Below are positions 8,869 through 19,200 of a stretch of DNA of 64,000 bases, piece by piece. Within the stretch, counting starts at the first letter, position 1. Every line of letters starts with the position of its first letter. The notes beneath the pieces are model-generated. The model was not told where the DNA came from. It saw only the letters and a list, made by a program, of their open reading frames with translations, and ran no database searches. Position numbers and translations under genes: made by a program. The DNA is from Nocardia harenae NBRC 108248 (GTDB lineage: Bacteria; Actinomycetota; Actinomycetes; Mycobacteriales; Mycobacteriaceae): the NCBI RefSeq assembly GCF_001612885.1, contig NZ_BDBH01000011.1:1-64000 (forward strand), in the 5' to 3' direction.

Positions 8869-10578
8869 CTACGCTGCTGTTCGCTGAATTGCGGAAAGAC
8901 TTCCGGCCCCCGGTGGCCCGTCACCGGCGAGGGCCAGGCGGGCGGCGTCGTACTCGGCGCGTTTCCTGATCCGGTCAGCGACAGCGGCCATGATCAGGTG
9001 CGCGCGTGGTGGTGCGTCTTTGTCGCCGGGGCGGATCGGGGTGATGCGCAGGTTCGGCCGCTCGGGCAGGGTGATTCCGGCGGCGGCGAGGTACTGGCGG
9101 ACGAACTCGGTCCGGTCGGCGCGGTGGTCCTCCACCGACTTGCCGGTCCACAGCCCCGAGCTGATGACCCGCTGGCCGGGCAGTCCGAGGCATTCACGGC
9201 GGTGCGCCTTGCCCTTGCACCGGCCCGGGATGGTCTTGGCGGTCGCACCGTGGGGCACGATGCCGAAGCGCAGCCACACCGCGCAGGTTTTCGAGCACGG
9301 GGTGCGCTTCAGCTCTTCCTGCAACCGGTCGTAATGCACCGCCACCCGCGTGCTGTCGGGCTCGAGAATCTCGGCCACCGACTTGGTGAGGTACTTCGTC
9401 AGGTACCGGACCTTGCGGTCCTCCTCATCGGATCCGGCGAGGATCTGCACCGTCTTGGACTGCGCGCCGAAGCGCAGCGAGTGGGCCGGTTCCAGCTCGT
9501 CCACGGTGTCCATCACCGCCAGCGCTTCATCCCACGAGGTCAGCGGCGCCCCGGTGTCCGGATCCACGAAGGCGTTCGCCTGGAAGTCCCAGACCGGCAT
9601 CCGGCCCTCGGTGTAGACCTCGCGGTCGTGGTGCGGCCACCAGATGTTGCGGTAGGTCGCCGCGGTCACCGCCCGCAGGATCTCGTTCGGCACGGTGCCG
9701 CGCATAGCGATGTGCAAATGCGGGGCGCCGCGCTTCTGCGGTTCCACGGTGGCGAAGTACTGCACGTTCCAGCCGACCGCGCGGCGCAGGTTCTGCACCC
9801 ACCTGGTGAACAGGGCCTTGAGGTGGATGGTGTCGCGGGCGGCGCGGGTGTAGTCGTAGGAGTCCGGGTGGACCGGGGAGCCGTCGGAGACCATCTCCCC
9901 GTCCGGGCCGGGAACCTCGTTGATCCGGCCGTAGGACGGCAGGGTCAGGGTGAAGAAGGTCGAGGGCCGGTACTTGCCCGCGTACTCCCGGCCCACCGTG
10001 GTCTTGCCGACCTTCTTGCGGGGCAGGTCCGGTACGTCGTCGCGGCGCCGGGTGGACTTGGCCTTGCGCTTGGGCTTGGGGTCCAGCGGCGGGAACGGGC
10101 CACGCGCCCCGGACTCCTTCAGTTCGGTGTCCAGCTCACCGACGAGTTCGCGGATGGCATCGGCTGCTTCGTCGTCACCGGACTGGCGGGCGTTGTGGTA
10201 CTCGGTCGCCAGGTGCGCACGGGCGCCGAGCAGATCACGCTGTGCCGCAGTGACTTCCGGCTGATCACGGACCGGCTCGGCGGCGAGGGTCCACCCTTCC
10301 TTGCACTGGACCATGCGCGTGTAGCGGGCGGTCTTGGCGCAGGCGGGGCAGACGGAGGTGAGGGTGGATTTGCAGGGAACGCCGATGTAGGAGATGCGGC
10401 CGGTGTCGTTGTCGAAGGCGCGCATGGGGATCATGCGGGCGCAGACGACTTCGTGCTCGGCGGCGGATTCGGCGATCTCGTTGAGGTTCGGGAGCGCACG
10501 ACGGTCCGCCGCAGTCTGCCGGGTGGGGGCAGGCTGTGACGGATCATCGTTCACCACCGCGGCGGCAGTGTGGGTCAT
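8869..10578 (-). CDS. AICE rolling-circle replication initiator (RepSA type)
   Basis: This 569-residue initiator has an N-terminal zinc-finger-like cluster (Cys69, Cys77, Cys80, Cys92). It carries the three HUH-type motifs: FFTLTLPSYGR (about 207-217), the metal-binding HLH in APHLHIAMRG (287-289), and the tyrosine motif YLTKYLTKS (391-399). It nicks the element origin and drives rolling-circle replication after excision. ATG 10578 overlaps the stop of the preceding DpdA-like fragment (ATGA). That coupling is now fed only by the truncated fragment, because the nested element has cut the operon upstream. Confidence 0.92.
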   Translation of the reverse strand: MTHTAAAVVNDDPSQPAPTRQTAADRRALPNLNEIAESAAEHEVVCARMIPMRAFDNDTGRISYIGVPCKSTLTSVCPACAKTARYTRMVQCKEGWTLAAEPVRDQPEVTAAQRDLLGARAHLATEYHNARQSGDDEAADAIRELVGELDTELKESGARGPFPPLDPKPKRKAKSTRRRDDVPDLPRKKVGKTTVGREYAGKYRPSTFFTLTLPSYGRINEVPGPDGEMVSDGSPVHPDSYDYTRAARDTIHLKALFTRWVQNLRRAVGWNVQYFATVEPQKRGAPHLHIAMRGTVPNEILRAVTAATYRNIWWPHHDREVYTEGRMPVWDFQANAFVDPDTGAPLTSWDEALAVMDTVDELEPAHSLRFGAQSKTVQILAGSDEEDRKVRYLTKYLTKSVAEILEPDSTRVAVHYDRLQEELKRTPCSKTCAVWLRFGIVPHGATAKTIPGRCKGKAHRRECLGLPGQRVISSGLWTGKSVEDHRADRTEFVRQYLAAAGITLPERPNLRITPIRPGDKDAPPRAHLIMAAVADRIRKRAEYDAARLALAGDGPPGAGSLSAIQRTAA

Positions 10579-11075
10579 GCGGCGTCCTCCAGGTCGAACA
10601 GCGCCAACTGCCCGCGGTCACGGCGGCGGGTGCTGATGGTGTGGTGGTGGGTGGTCATCGCGTCGAGGACCTTGGTGCGCCAGCCAAGTGCGTAGGTCAG
10701 GCAGTTGGCGCAGTTCTTGTGCCCGGTGCACTCGGGCAGCGGGTCGGTGCGGCGGGCGCCGTAGGACCAGGCCATCGAGTCCGCGGAGGCGAGCAGGGCG
10801 CCGTACTGGTGCAGGCCGCTGGTCTTGATCCCGAACCCGTGCAGCCGCACCCCCGGCAGCTGCTGGCACAGGGCGGTCATGATGGCCGCGGCGTCGCGGG
10901 TTCCTTGGCGGCGGCACACCGACCCGACCCCGACCACCTGCACCCCGCCCAATTCGATCCCGGCCCGCTGGTAGAGGTCGGCGCAGTGCAGGTAGTCGGG
11001 CAGGTCGAAGCCCTGCAAAACCGGCACGAACGGCAGATCCGGGGCGAGGTCACGCAGGGTGAGGTAGTTGGTGAC
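10575..11075 (-). pseudogene. DpdA-like protein, 3' part (split by nested element)
   Basis: This is the C-terminal two thirds of a queuine-transglycosylase-like protein, the type often annotated in AICEs as deazapurine DNA modification protein DpdA family. Visible blocks are NYLTLRDLAPDLPFVPVLQG, VVGVGSVCRRQG, LHGFGIKTSGL, SADSMAW and the zinc-like CTGHKNCANC. The N-terminal part with DSGGF lies at 19967-20290. Joined across the insertion the two parts give one continuous family member of about 275 residues. A TTG at 11078 inside the inserted DNA could start a truncated product. No other dpd or queuosine-precursor genes are present, so DNA modification is not implied. Confidence 0.8.
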
Positions 11076-11104
11076 CAAGTCCGGGGTATTGCATCGGATG
11101 GTGT

Positions 11105-11123
11105 ATTCGAGGAATTGAGTATT
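11105..11123 (+). repeat. Subterminal repeat, left end of nested element
   Basis: ATTCGAGGAATTGAGTATT lies about 30 bp inside the left boundary. It resembles the sequence at 19933-19952, about 15 bp inside the right boundary, in direct orientation. It is a candidate recombinase arm or core-flank site. Confidence 0.5.
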
Positions 11124-11227
11124 GGCGTTGATGCTGGTGGAACGAAGCGTGCGAACTTATCGGATCGCTTCCCCTGCCTAGCTTTCCGTGGTCCTGTAGC
11201 GTCTGCCTTCGCATAGGTGATTGCATC

Positions 11228-11248
11228 TGATGATTGAATCGATCATCA
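11228..11248. promoter_or_regulatory. Inverted repeat upstream of the recombinase trio
   Basis: TGATGAT and ATCATCA (7-bp arms, 7-bp spacer) lie 28 bp before the first recombinase start. This fits autoregulation, for example by the small HTH protein of the trio, or a recombinase-binding site. Confidence 0.45.
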
Positions 11249-11276
11249 GGGTGTTGGGCGAGTAGGAGCGGGTGAA

Positions 11277-12389
11277 GTGGTCTCGGAACGTCGAGGTGAG
11301 TTGCGGGCGGTTGCGGGCACGGCCGAGACGGTGCTCGCATCTGATGTCGCGCTGTTGCAGCCGGAGGAAACGGTGTTGCAGGCCATGCTGGCCGGCTGGG
11401 CGAAGCAGCAGGCGGCGCGATTGGTGGCGCCGGGCACGCTGGAGCAGCGGGAGCAGAATGTGCGGCGGCTGGTGGCGTTCACCAACGACTACCCGTGGAA
11501 CTGGGGACCGGTGGATGTCGAGGACTGGACTGCCGCGATGGTCGATCGCGGATTGGCTCACTCCACGATCCGGCACTACCAGGGGCAGGTAACGCTGTTC
11601 CTGGAATACCTGACCGACACCCGCTATGGATGGGACATGTTGTGCGAGAAGCATTTCGGGACGCATCCGATCCAGGTTTTCCACGAATGGAACACGGCGG
11701 TGCACCGTGCTGACGTAGAAGCGCGTCCCGGCAACCGCCCCATGAGCCGCGACGAGGTCCAGGACCTCTTCGACTACTGCGACGATCGCGTGGAGGTGGT
11801 CCGCAAATCGGGCCGGAAGGGTTGGCTCGCGGCGTTTCGCGACGCGGCCATGTTCAAGACGATCTACGGCTGGGGCCTCCGCCGCCGAGAAGCCACGATG
11901 CTGGACACGATCGACTGGTCGTCGAACGCGGCCACACCCGAGTTCGGGCGATACGCGGCGTTGTCGGTGCGCTACGGCAAGGCGATGCGCGGCAGCCCGC
12001 CCAAACGACGGTCGGTGCTGGCGACGATGGGTTGGGCCGTGGAGGCGGTCACCGAGTGGGTGGAGGACATCCGGCCGATGTACGGAGTCACCGGCACGGT
12101 CATGTGGCCGACCGAGCGGGGTGGCCGAATCACCACCGACTACCTGAATACGCGGTTCGCGGCGTGCCGAGACGCGCTCGGCCTGCCGGTCGAGCTCGGG
12201 CCGCATTGCCTGCGGCACTCCTACATCTCCCACCTGCTCGAGGACGGATTCGACCACCTCTTCGTTCAGCAGCAGGTCGGCCATGCCTGGGGCTCCACCA
12301 CGGCGCTCTACACATCGGTCGGCTCTGACTACAAGAACAAGGCGTTGCGCCGCGCCCTCGACCGGGCGTTCGCCCCAGCACCACGATGA
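11277..12389 (+). CDS. Tyrosine recombinase, first gene of the trio (TnpA-like)
   Basis: This 370-residue integrase-family protein has a SAM-like N-terminal domain (TLEQREQNVRRLVAFTNDY through HSTIRHYQGQVTLFLEYL) and a complete catalytic domain. The first Arg is in GWGLRRREATM, HxxR is in HCLRHSY, the second His in GHAWG and the nucleophile Tyr in ALYTSVG. It is the only trio member with all active-site residues, so it probably does the strand exchange. GTG 11277 has AGGAG upstream. The downstream gene begins 11 bp after its stop. Confidence 0.92.
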   Translation: MVSERRGELRAVAGTAETVLASDVALLQPEETVLQAMLAGWAKQQAARLVAPGTLEQREQNVRRLVAFTNDYPWNWGPVDVEDWTAAMVDRGLAHSTIRHYQGQVTLFLEYLTDTRYGWDMLCEKHFGTHPIQVFHEWNTAVHRADVEARPGNRPMSRDEVQDLFDYCDDRVEVVRKSGRKGWLAAFRDAAMFKTIYGWGLRRREATMLDTIDWSSNAATPEFGRYAALSVRYGKAMRGSPPKRRSVLATMGWAVEAVTEWVEDIRPMYGVTGTVMWPTERGGRITTDYLNTRFAACRDALGLPVELGPHCLRHSYISHLLEDGFDHLFVQQQVGHAWGSTTALYTSVGSDYKNKALRRALDRAFAPAPR

Positions 12390-12399
12390 AGAGGAACCG

Positions 12400-12744
12400 A
12401 TGACGAGCCGGAGTCGGAAGCTCGGATACCGCTGGCACCTGCGGACGCTGATGGCAGGCAAGGGCATGTTCGCCACCACAGACCTGGTGCCCCTGCTCGC
12501 TGAGCGCGGCGTCACCCTGTCGTCGGCGCAGGTATACCGGCTGGTGACCCAAACACCGGAACGGTTGAGCCTGCCGATCCTGATGGCGTTGTGCGACATC
12601 CTCGACTGCACGCCGAACGACCTCATCGAGCCGGTAGTCGAGACCAAGCGATCCAAGGCCACCGGGACCGGCGGCGTGCTGGCGAAAGCCGACACGGTGA
12701 CCGTGGACCGCAAGCCCCGCCGTGCCGAGATCCGGCGGCAGTGA
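12400..12744 (+). CDS. Small helix-turn-helix protein of the recombinase trio
   Basis: This 114-residue protein has an XRE-like HTH in residues about 10-75: HLRTLMAGKGMFATTDLVPL followed by SSAQVYRLVTQ and a C-terminal LMALCDILDCTPNDLIEP stretch typical of Cro/CI-type regulators. A basic, disordered tail follows. It probably regulates the trio or acts as an accessory DNA-bending factor like TnpC. ATG 12400 has a GAGGA site. Its stop overlaps the next gene (GTGA), so the two are translationally coupled. Confidence 0.8.
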   Translation: MTSRSRKLGYRWHLRTLMAGKGMFATTDLVPLLAERGVTLSSAQVYRLVTQTPERLSLPILMALCDILDCTPNDLIEPVVETKRSKATGTGGVLAKADTVTVDRKPRRAEIRRQ

Positions 12745-15032
12745 TCCCCGGGACGTGCTCGGTCTGCGGTGAGAAGCGCGAACTCATCGGCATCACACCG
12801 CAGGGCGGACGCTGGTGCGGCCGCTGCAAGAAACGCCACGTCGCCGCAGCGGACCTACAGCGGAAGCGGGATCGCATCATCGCCGCGGCCGTGGCTGTCG
12901 AACCGGAGATACCGATGGACGTCATCAATGCTGCGGTTCGCACGGCGGCTCCGCTCAAGCGCCACGCGAGCATGCTCGCCGCATACCTGGCAGAACACCC
13001 GGACGCGCTGTCCAACGGCCCCACCAGCGACATTGCCCCACTGCATCGTCTCGCCGGGCTGCTGGCAGAGGCCGGAGCTCGACGCATCGCACCCCGGCAC
13101 CCGGTCTGCGCGCGATGCGGCCGCCACGAACGCAGGCACAAGCGCGCCGATGGTGGCACATGCGCGAACTGCCGGTCGCAGGAAAAGCGGCCATGCCCGG
13201 CCTGCGGCAAAGTCCGCAGACCATACGCTCTCGATGCGGACGGCCGCACCCTGTGTCAGATGTGCATTCGTGGTCGCCGACGGCAGAGCGAGGCGGCCGA
13301 ACTGACCGACCGCATCGCGGACTGGGTTCTGGCCCGAAACCCCGACACAGACCGCGCGGCGATCATCGCCGTCATCGACGCTGTCGCTCCGAACCTGGAA
13401 TACCTCCGTCGAGTCGCAGCCGAGCTCGGCCAGGAGAAGCGCCAGCCGCCGGGTTGGCCTCCCGGCGCCACGGCCAACCTCATCGCCGCTCTGGTGTCGA
13501 CCGGTGCCGCCGCAAACGTTCCCGCTCTGATCTGCCACGACTGCCTGCAGCACGCGGGACCGAACCCGCACATCAGCCTGAACCCCGTAACCATCAGTCC
13601 CGGAGTAGTGCGCTGCGACGCCTGCACAAGAAACTGCCCAGCCTGCGGCCGGTCATCGAGATTGCCCGGTGAGAACATCTGCGGGCGATGCCGCACCGAC
13701 CGGGCTCGACCGCGCGTCCGCGGCACCTGCGCGGGCTGCGGCACTTGCGATCAACGACTCGGCGACGCTGGAACCTGCCGTCGATGTCGAAGTCTGGTCC
13801 TGAAATCGTGCGACGACTGCGGCGAACCGGCTCATCGGACCCGATCCGACGACGCGTGGGTATGCCAACGCTGCGCACTGCGGCGAGATGTCGACAAGCT
13901 GCTTCCCGACGACGGCGGACCGCTGGCCGCATTGCGGGAACCGATCCTCGCGGCCAAGCCGAAGACGACCAGGATGTGGCTGGCATTCCCGCATGTCGCA
14001 GAACGCATCTCGGCACTGCGAGACGGACAGATAGCTCTCACTCACACCGCGCTCGACCAGCTCCCCGCCGGCCGCGACGTAGAACACCTCCGTCACCTGC
14101 TCGTCGGAGCCGGTGCCCTGCCGCCGGACCCACTTCGCCGAGTCAACGACTGGGCAGCACAACTGCCGCAGATCCTGGTCGTTCTCGACCAGGCGGACAG
14201 CCGAACAGTGCGATCGTGGCTGAACTGGAAGGTGCTGCCACGACTGCGTCGCCGCGCCGAAGCCGGACAGCACATGGGCTCTAGTCTGGGCAACGCTCGG
14301 CAGGACCTGCGCGAGGTGGTGGCCTTCCTCTCCGGTCTCGCCGCGACCGGACGATCCCTCGCCACCTGCCGCCAAGACGACTTGGACAACTGGTTCGGAG
14401 AACGAACCGCGCAGCGATATCGAATCCGGCCGTTCCTGAGCTGGGCCAAACGTCGCCGCCACCTTCCGCGAACCCTGTCGATGCCACCGAAATATCGCGG
14501 AACACCCACGACACCAACAGACCCTGAATCGCGCTGGACCACAGCCCGCCGACTCGTCGACGACGACTCAATCCACCCCGCCGACCGCATCGCCGCCGCG
14601 CTAGTCGTGCTCTACGCTCAGCCCTTGGCGCGGGTGACGGCGCTGACCCTCGACCACATCCGCAAAGACGGCCAAGCGATCATGCTCAGGCTCGGCAAGG
14701 ACGAGCTGGAACTCCCCGAACCGTTCGCCTCGCTCATCGTCCAGCTGCCGTGCCCCCTCCGCGACGGGCCATCCATGCAGTTCCCCGGTCGATGGCTGTT
14801 CCCGGGAGCACGTCCGGGTCGCCCGATGGGGCCGATTCCGCTCGCGAATCGACTCGTCGCCCTCGACATTCAGCCCCGCCCGATGCGGGCATCGGCCCTG
14901 CGTCAACTGTCCACGGAACTGCCGCCCGCCATCGTCGCCAGCGTGCTCGGGCTTCGACCATCGACGGCCGTCAGATGGGCAGGGGAAGCGGGAGGCAACT
15001 GGACGAACTACGTCAGCGACCGCCAATCCTGA
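12741..15032 (+). CDS. Large zinc-knuckle recombinase-like protein (TnpB-like)
   Basis: This 763-residue protein starts at GTG 12741, overlapping the previous stop. Residues 1-400 contain about fourteen CxxC pairs (for example CSVC, CGRC, CARC, CPAC, CQMC, CHDC, CDDC, CQRC), arranged as serial zinc ribbons. The C-terminal part looks like a tyrosine-recombinase fold: a SAM-like region around RRAEAGQHMGSSLGNARQ, an Arg in PLARVTALTLDHI, a second Arg in RASALRQLS and a possible Tyr in NWTNYVS. The usual HxxR and second His are not recognisable, so catalysis is doubtful. It may act as the partner subunit in strand exchange or target choice. Confidence 0.72.
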   Translation: MIPGTCSVCGEKRELIGITPQGGRWCGRCKKRHVAAADLQRKRDRIIAAAVAVEPEIPMDVINAAVRTAAPLKRHASMLAAYLAEHPDALSNGPTSDIAPLHRLAGLLAEAGARRIAPRHPVCARCGRHERRHKRADGGTCANCRSQEKRPCPACGKVRRPYALDADGRTLCQMCIRGRRRQSEAAELTDRIADWVLARNPDTDRAAIIAVIDAVAPNLEYLRRVAAELGQEKRQPPGWPPGATANLIAALVSTGAAANVPALICHDCLQHAGPNPHISLNPVTISPGVVRCDACTRNCPACGRSSRLPGENICGRCRTDRARPRVRGTCAGCGTCDQRLGDAGTCRRCRSLVLKSCDDCGEPAHRTRSDDAWVCQRCALRRDVDKLLPDDGGPLAALREPILAAKPKTTRMWLAFPHVAERISALRDGQIALTHTALDQLPAGRDVEHLRHLLVGAGALPPDPLRRVNDWAAQLPQILVVLDQADSRTVRSWLNWKVLPRLRRRAEAGQHMGSSLGNARQDLREVVAFLSGLAATGRSLATCRQDDLDNWFGERTAQRYRIRPFLSWAKRRRHLPRTLSMPPKYRGTPTTPTDPESRWTTARRLVDDDSIHPADRIAAALVVLYAQPLARVTALTLDHIRKDGQAIMLRLGKDELELPEPFASLIVQLPCPLRDGPSMQFPGRWLFPGARPGRPMGPIPLANRLVALDIQPRPMRASALRQLSTELPPAIVASVLGLRPSTAVRWAGEAGGNWTNYVSDRQS

Positions 15033-15243
15033 TACCCCCTGGCTACACCGGCAAATCACGCCATAGTTGATCTCTGGATGTTGACGGCACCCGGAAGTAT
15101 TGCGGAGCTGTTTCGGTGGAATCTGTCATTGGGCCATTTCTGCTAGTCAGCGCACCACGCAGCATTGCGGTGTTGTGCGGGTTCGGTCACCAATAAAAGC
15201 TGGCATCGGAATGCATCCGAGCGGCTGCACTTATGAATAGTCA

Positions 15244-15273
15244 TTGACACGCGTAGGCGAGAGACGGTACCGT
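15244..15273 (+). promoter_or_regulatory. Candidate promoter of the TIR gene
   Basis: TTGACA (15244-15249) is followed after 18 bp by TACCGT (15268-15273). Transcription would start about 20 bp before ATG 15300. This is a clean vegetative-type promoter placed so the cargo gene has its own expression, independent of the recombinase trio. Confidence 0.6.
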
Positions 15274-15299
15274 CGTGGCTTACAGGATATGATTGGCTC

Positions 15300-16079
15300 A
15301 TGGACCACAAGCGCAAGATCGCCACCATTCAAAAGCAGATCGATGCGGTGGACAGCGACGGTGACATAGCCGATCTTGAGTACTGGCGAGCGCAGAACGA
15401 TGTTGCGCTGCGCACGACGCTCGGGGTCGATAATCCTACTTACAAGAAGTTGGCCGATGTAAGCTTCACCCCTCTCGCTTTCTTCAGTGACTCACCCGAC
15501 AGTGTCTTCGACAGCGCTCGCCGGAGCGGAATAAAACAAACCGTTGCGCTAATGAAGGCCGCTATTGGCGAGATAGAGTTGCTGGCACCGGCCGAAACTG
15601 CTCAGGGTGAGACCGCTGCACCCGGCGGTACTCGCGTATTTATAGTTCATGGGCACGACGATGTTCGGAAGCTAGAGGTCGCCACGCTGGTCCGCGATCT
15701 CGCCGGTGTCAAGCCAACAATTCTGAGCGAGTACCCCAACCAGGGCGACACGATCATCGAAAAATTCGAGCGTGCGGCCGCAGAGGCCGCGTTCGCAATC
15801 ATCATTGCTAGCAGCGACGACCTCGGCACCGCCAAGAGTACCCCCGATGAGCTGGCGCCTCGTCCCAGGCAAAACGTAATCTTTGAGCTCGGTTTCTTCA
15901 TCGGCAAGCTTGGACGATCACGGGTAGCGCTGCTCGTGGAGTCCGGCATTGAGCGGCCATCGGACACCGACGGCATCGTCTACATCCCGCTGGACCCGAA
16001 CGGTGCATGGAAACTGCCACTTGCGAAGGAACTGAATCGGGCGGGCGTTGCGACGGATATTCGCGCATTGCTCGATTGA
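15300..16079 (+). CDS. TIR-like nucleotide-binding protein (Cap12/PF10137-type)
   Basis: This 259-residue protein has a helical N-terminal half (about 1-105) and a C-terminal TIR-like domain (about 111-240) of the type annotated as predicted nucleotide-binding protein containing TIR-like domain. Signature blocks are RVFIVHGHDD, ILSEYPNQGDTIIEKFE, FAIIIASSDD, the catalytic-type Glu196 in QNVIFELGFFIG, and NGAWKLPLAKEL. Relatives in CBASS and Pycsar systems degrade NAD+ when activated by a signal. No cyclase gene is next to it, and the N-terminal half is the likely sensor or oligomerisation part. No strong ribosome site is visible at ATG 15300. Gene GC is lower than in the AICE backbone. Confidence 0.87.
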   Translation: MDHKRKIATIQKQIDAVDSDGDIADLEYWRAQNDVALRTTLGVDNPTYKKLADVSFTPLAFFSDSPDSVFDSARRSGIKQTVALMKAAIGEIELLAPAETAQGETAAPGGTRVFIVHGHDDVRKLEVATLVRDLAGVKPTILSEYPNQGDTIIEKFERAAAEAAFAIIIASSDDLGTAKSTPDELAPRPRQNVIFELGFFIGKLGRSRVALLVESGIERPSDTDGIVYIPLDPNGAWKLPLAKELNRAGVATDIRALLD

Positions 16080-16201
16080 GCACTAGCTGTTGCGTACCAT
16101 GAGGCTGGAGCTGGTTCACGGAGGGGTTGCATCGATCTCGCCTGCAGAGTGGTGGGCCTGGAAGGAGCTCATCGTGGCTTTAGTCCTAAGTTTTGGAATC
16201 C

Positions 16202-19200
16202 TCAGTTTGTGAATCGGGACGCGGCAACAACATGCTGCAGATCTCCTAACGTCGTAAACTCCACTGTGGGCGACGGGGTGTATGCGGCAGCCAATGGGGT
16301 GCGAGACACGAACAACGGACACACCGATCGCGGAGTAGGCACCCCAAGCGCAGCAGCGACAGCGACTAGATTTGCCTGTATTGCCTCGGCTTTGGCCTGT
16401 AGCTTCGGAATTTCCCCCTTGTCGCGGCGGAAGAACTGATCAACCACACGGGCTATCTCAGCCGGCGTATATGCCTCAGCCAGATCTTTGTCATCGATCA
16501 CCCACAATTCGCCTGTCTCCGTGTTGACGGCGATGTGGTCCACCTCTCCGGGCAGGCTGCTCATACCGATCGTCCCGGCATGTTGAGGCTTGATTCGGCT
16601 GCGCACGACCAAGCCAAGACGTCTCAGTTCGGCGTCGACTTGGTCTTCCAGCACCCTTGTACGCAGCAAACGCACTTGGTCGAGCGCCTTCCGCAGCTCG
16701 CGATATCGGTCGAGTCGACTAGGTGGCCAAGGTAGCAGTCCGTCAGATAGGTAGCCAGCCAAGATGAGTCCGCTTGTCCCCGCGTTCCAGGGAAGTATCA
16801 ACAGGGTGCCCTCGTTGAGGGCTACGATCGGTCGTGTCATCAACCGCTGATCGCGCGATCGGCCCTTCCATGGCTGAACAGTCTCGGCCGCAAGGCCTTC
16901 TCTGGTCAGTGTCAGCTCTTTAACCGCCGCCCGGACCTGTGCGTCATCATCGAGATCATAGAGCGTCGCCACATGGTCGCAGATCTCTGCTAGCGAAGCC
17001 TCTGCAACGGGCATAGCATCGGTGACCGGCCAACTCGCCAGTGCTGAGCACACGCTTAATAGGGCCGTGGCCGTACATCCGATCTCCCGCAGCATCGCAG
17101 GATCGATGCGGGCGAGGATTTGCTCAGGGTCCGGTCCACTGTCATGAGCCACGTCGTCGCCGAGTTGCCTGCGAGCATGACGCAGACGCGCATTGTTGAA
17201 GGCCTTAGTATCGACCGCGCTTGATGTTTCTGAGTCCGATTCAATAGTGATCTCGTAGCTGTCCGAAATCCTGGTGCGATCGTTGCTCAATTCGTGAAGT
17301 AATGCGTCACAGCGAACGGTGGAGTCCACGAATAAGCCAGCAGCGGCCATCAGATGAGACCACTCGATGTCGTCGGGATCCTGAGTTCCTCCCGGGCTTG
17401 CAGCCAAACCTAATTCGAGCAAGGCCGCACAGACCGCCCAGTGGCGCCCCAATCGTGTATCGGTGTCGTTAGCGACGTCCAGATTTCCGACAGATGCAAC
17501 CGAGGTCGGAAGGTATTGGTGGTTCTTGCGTTGATGCCGCTCTTTGTGTCGAGCCGACGAGATCGCTTCGAGTTCGACTGCGGCCCGGCGAACGACTGCG
17601 GCAGGGTCGAAACGGTCGAACTGAGCGGAAATTTGACGTTTGATCCAGGGCACCACGACCTCAAGCTCAAGAATCCGGGACTCGGCGCGATTTCTGTCGC
17701 CGACCGTGCAGCCGGAATTGCTCAAGTGCGCACCCAGGCTTCGATTTGCCTGCGATATCGACCACTCGGGTATCGAGGGGGGTTGCGGCAGGTTTTGGGC
17801 CCGCTGAGGCGGGGCAGCCGCAGAGATCATCAGCATCCTAGGAACAGTCGACCATACATCGTTCAGCACGCTAACAGCCTGACCGGCCTCGGATTTCTGA
17901 TTGAGGCGTTTGGTAAATAGTTGTCCGAGTCTCTCCTGAATGAAATCAGGCTCCTCGACGCCGGCTTGAGGAAGATCGGCATTCCATAGCAACTCGATGA
18001 CTTCTTCTGCATCGCCGAGCACGAGAGGCTCATTGATATCGGCATCGAACCGTAACCTGACGACACATTCGTTTAAGTCGCATTCGCGCAGGGCCGCAGA
18101 CACCGCTGCTGGGTTGTGTAGCGCTACGCGACAGACCGTGCCCAGAAGGTGGAAAGCGAATTCCTCAAGCTCTAGCGGTATGTCGCCATCGAGAAGTTCG
18201 GCGAGGATGGTGCCCGTGTGTGGTTGTAACGGCTCCAACGTCGCCATCGCCCACAGGGTGTGGTCTGGAGTCAAGAACCTCGCCGGTTTTCCATCGTCGT
18301 AACCGGCGAGGTCGCGACTCGAGGGCAGGCCAAGCCGCAACAGGGCCATCTCAAGCGGGCCGCGCTTCGCGGCGGCTAAACATTCCTCGGTTCCTACTTG
18401 GTGCGGTGCCATAGCAACAGCCGTCGGCGGTATGCCCGCTCGGTGCACCGCCTGGCCGTTCGCCTTCCAGAACTGCCAACTATCCGCAGCATCCCACCCG
18501 AAGATAGGTAGTGACCTGTTGCCGACCAAATCCTCGTGAAAATATGCCCACAGCTGGTCGGCGTTGGTACTTGTCGAGGTCATCCACTGCAACGCGGACA
18601 GTGTCACCAGCGCGGTGTTCTGGTCGGTCATTAGCATGGCGGCGCCGACCGGCGCAGCAATCACAACTCGAACGATTTCTGCGTCAGCGTGTATGTCGAA
18701 CAAACCGGAGTGCGATCGCACGCTGGTGCCTGCCGTGACGGCGGCCAAAGCCTCCTCAGCCGGCCTAAGGTCGCACGAGGTGATTCCAGCGGCGACGGCG
18801 AAGGCGAGGATATGGCGATCGCCGAACATCATTAGCAATGCCGGTCCCGCTTCGCCGTGAACGATCCGGGTCATCGGGGCATCTGGCATGGCCAGAAGTA
18901 ACCTGGTCGCCTCGTTGCGTGCGACTGCCAGCCACTCGCGTTCACACTCTGGCCGCCCAGCTGCGCGCTGAGCCAGCACCCCCACTGCGTAATCCCAGCT
19001 CTCGGCGATATACGGCAGCGGAAGCGCCAAAACAGTGTTGCCCGCGCCCTCGACCGCCAGTGTGGTGCCGAAGCACGTGCCTGCCATACCCTGACCGGTG
19101 TCCACTCGGAGCTGGCCCGGAGCTTTCGTTGCCCAGACCAGTGCGGTGCGATGGTAGTCGTTGGAGTCCTCGGACAGACGCCAGAACTCCGCTGCCGCCG

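Noticed and set aside
15300..16079. CBASS or Pycsar operon
   Set aside because: The TIR-like effector type fits, but no CD-NTase or nucleotide cyclase gene is present in the nested element or the AICE.
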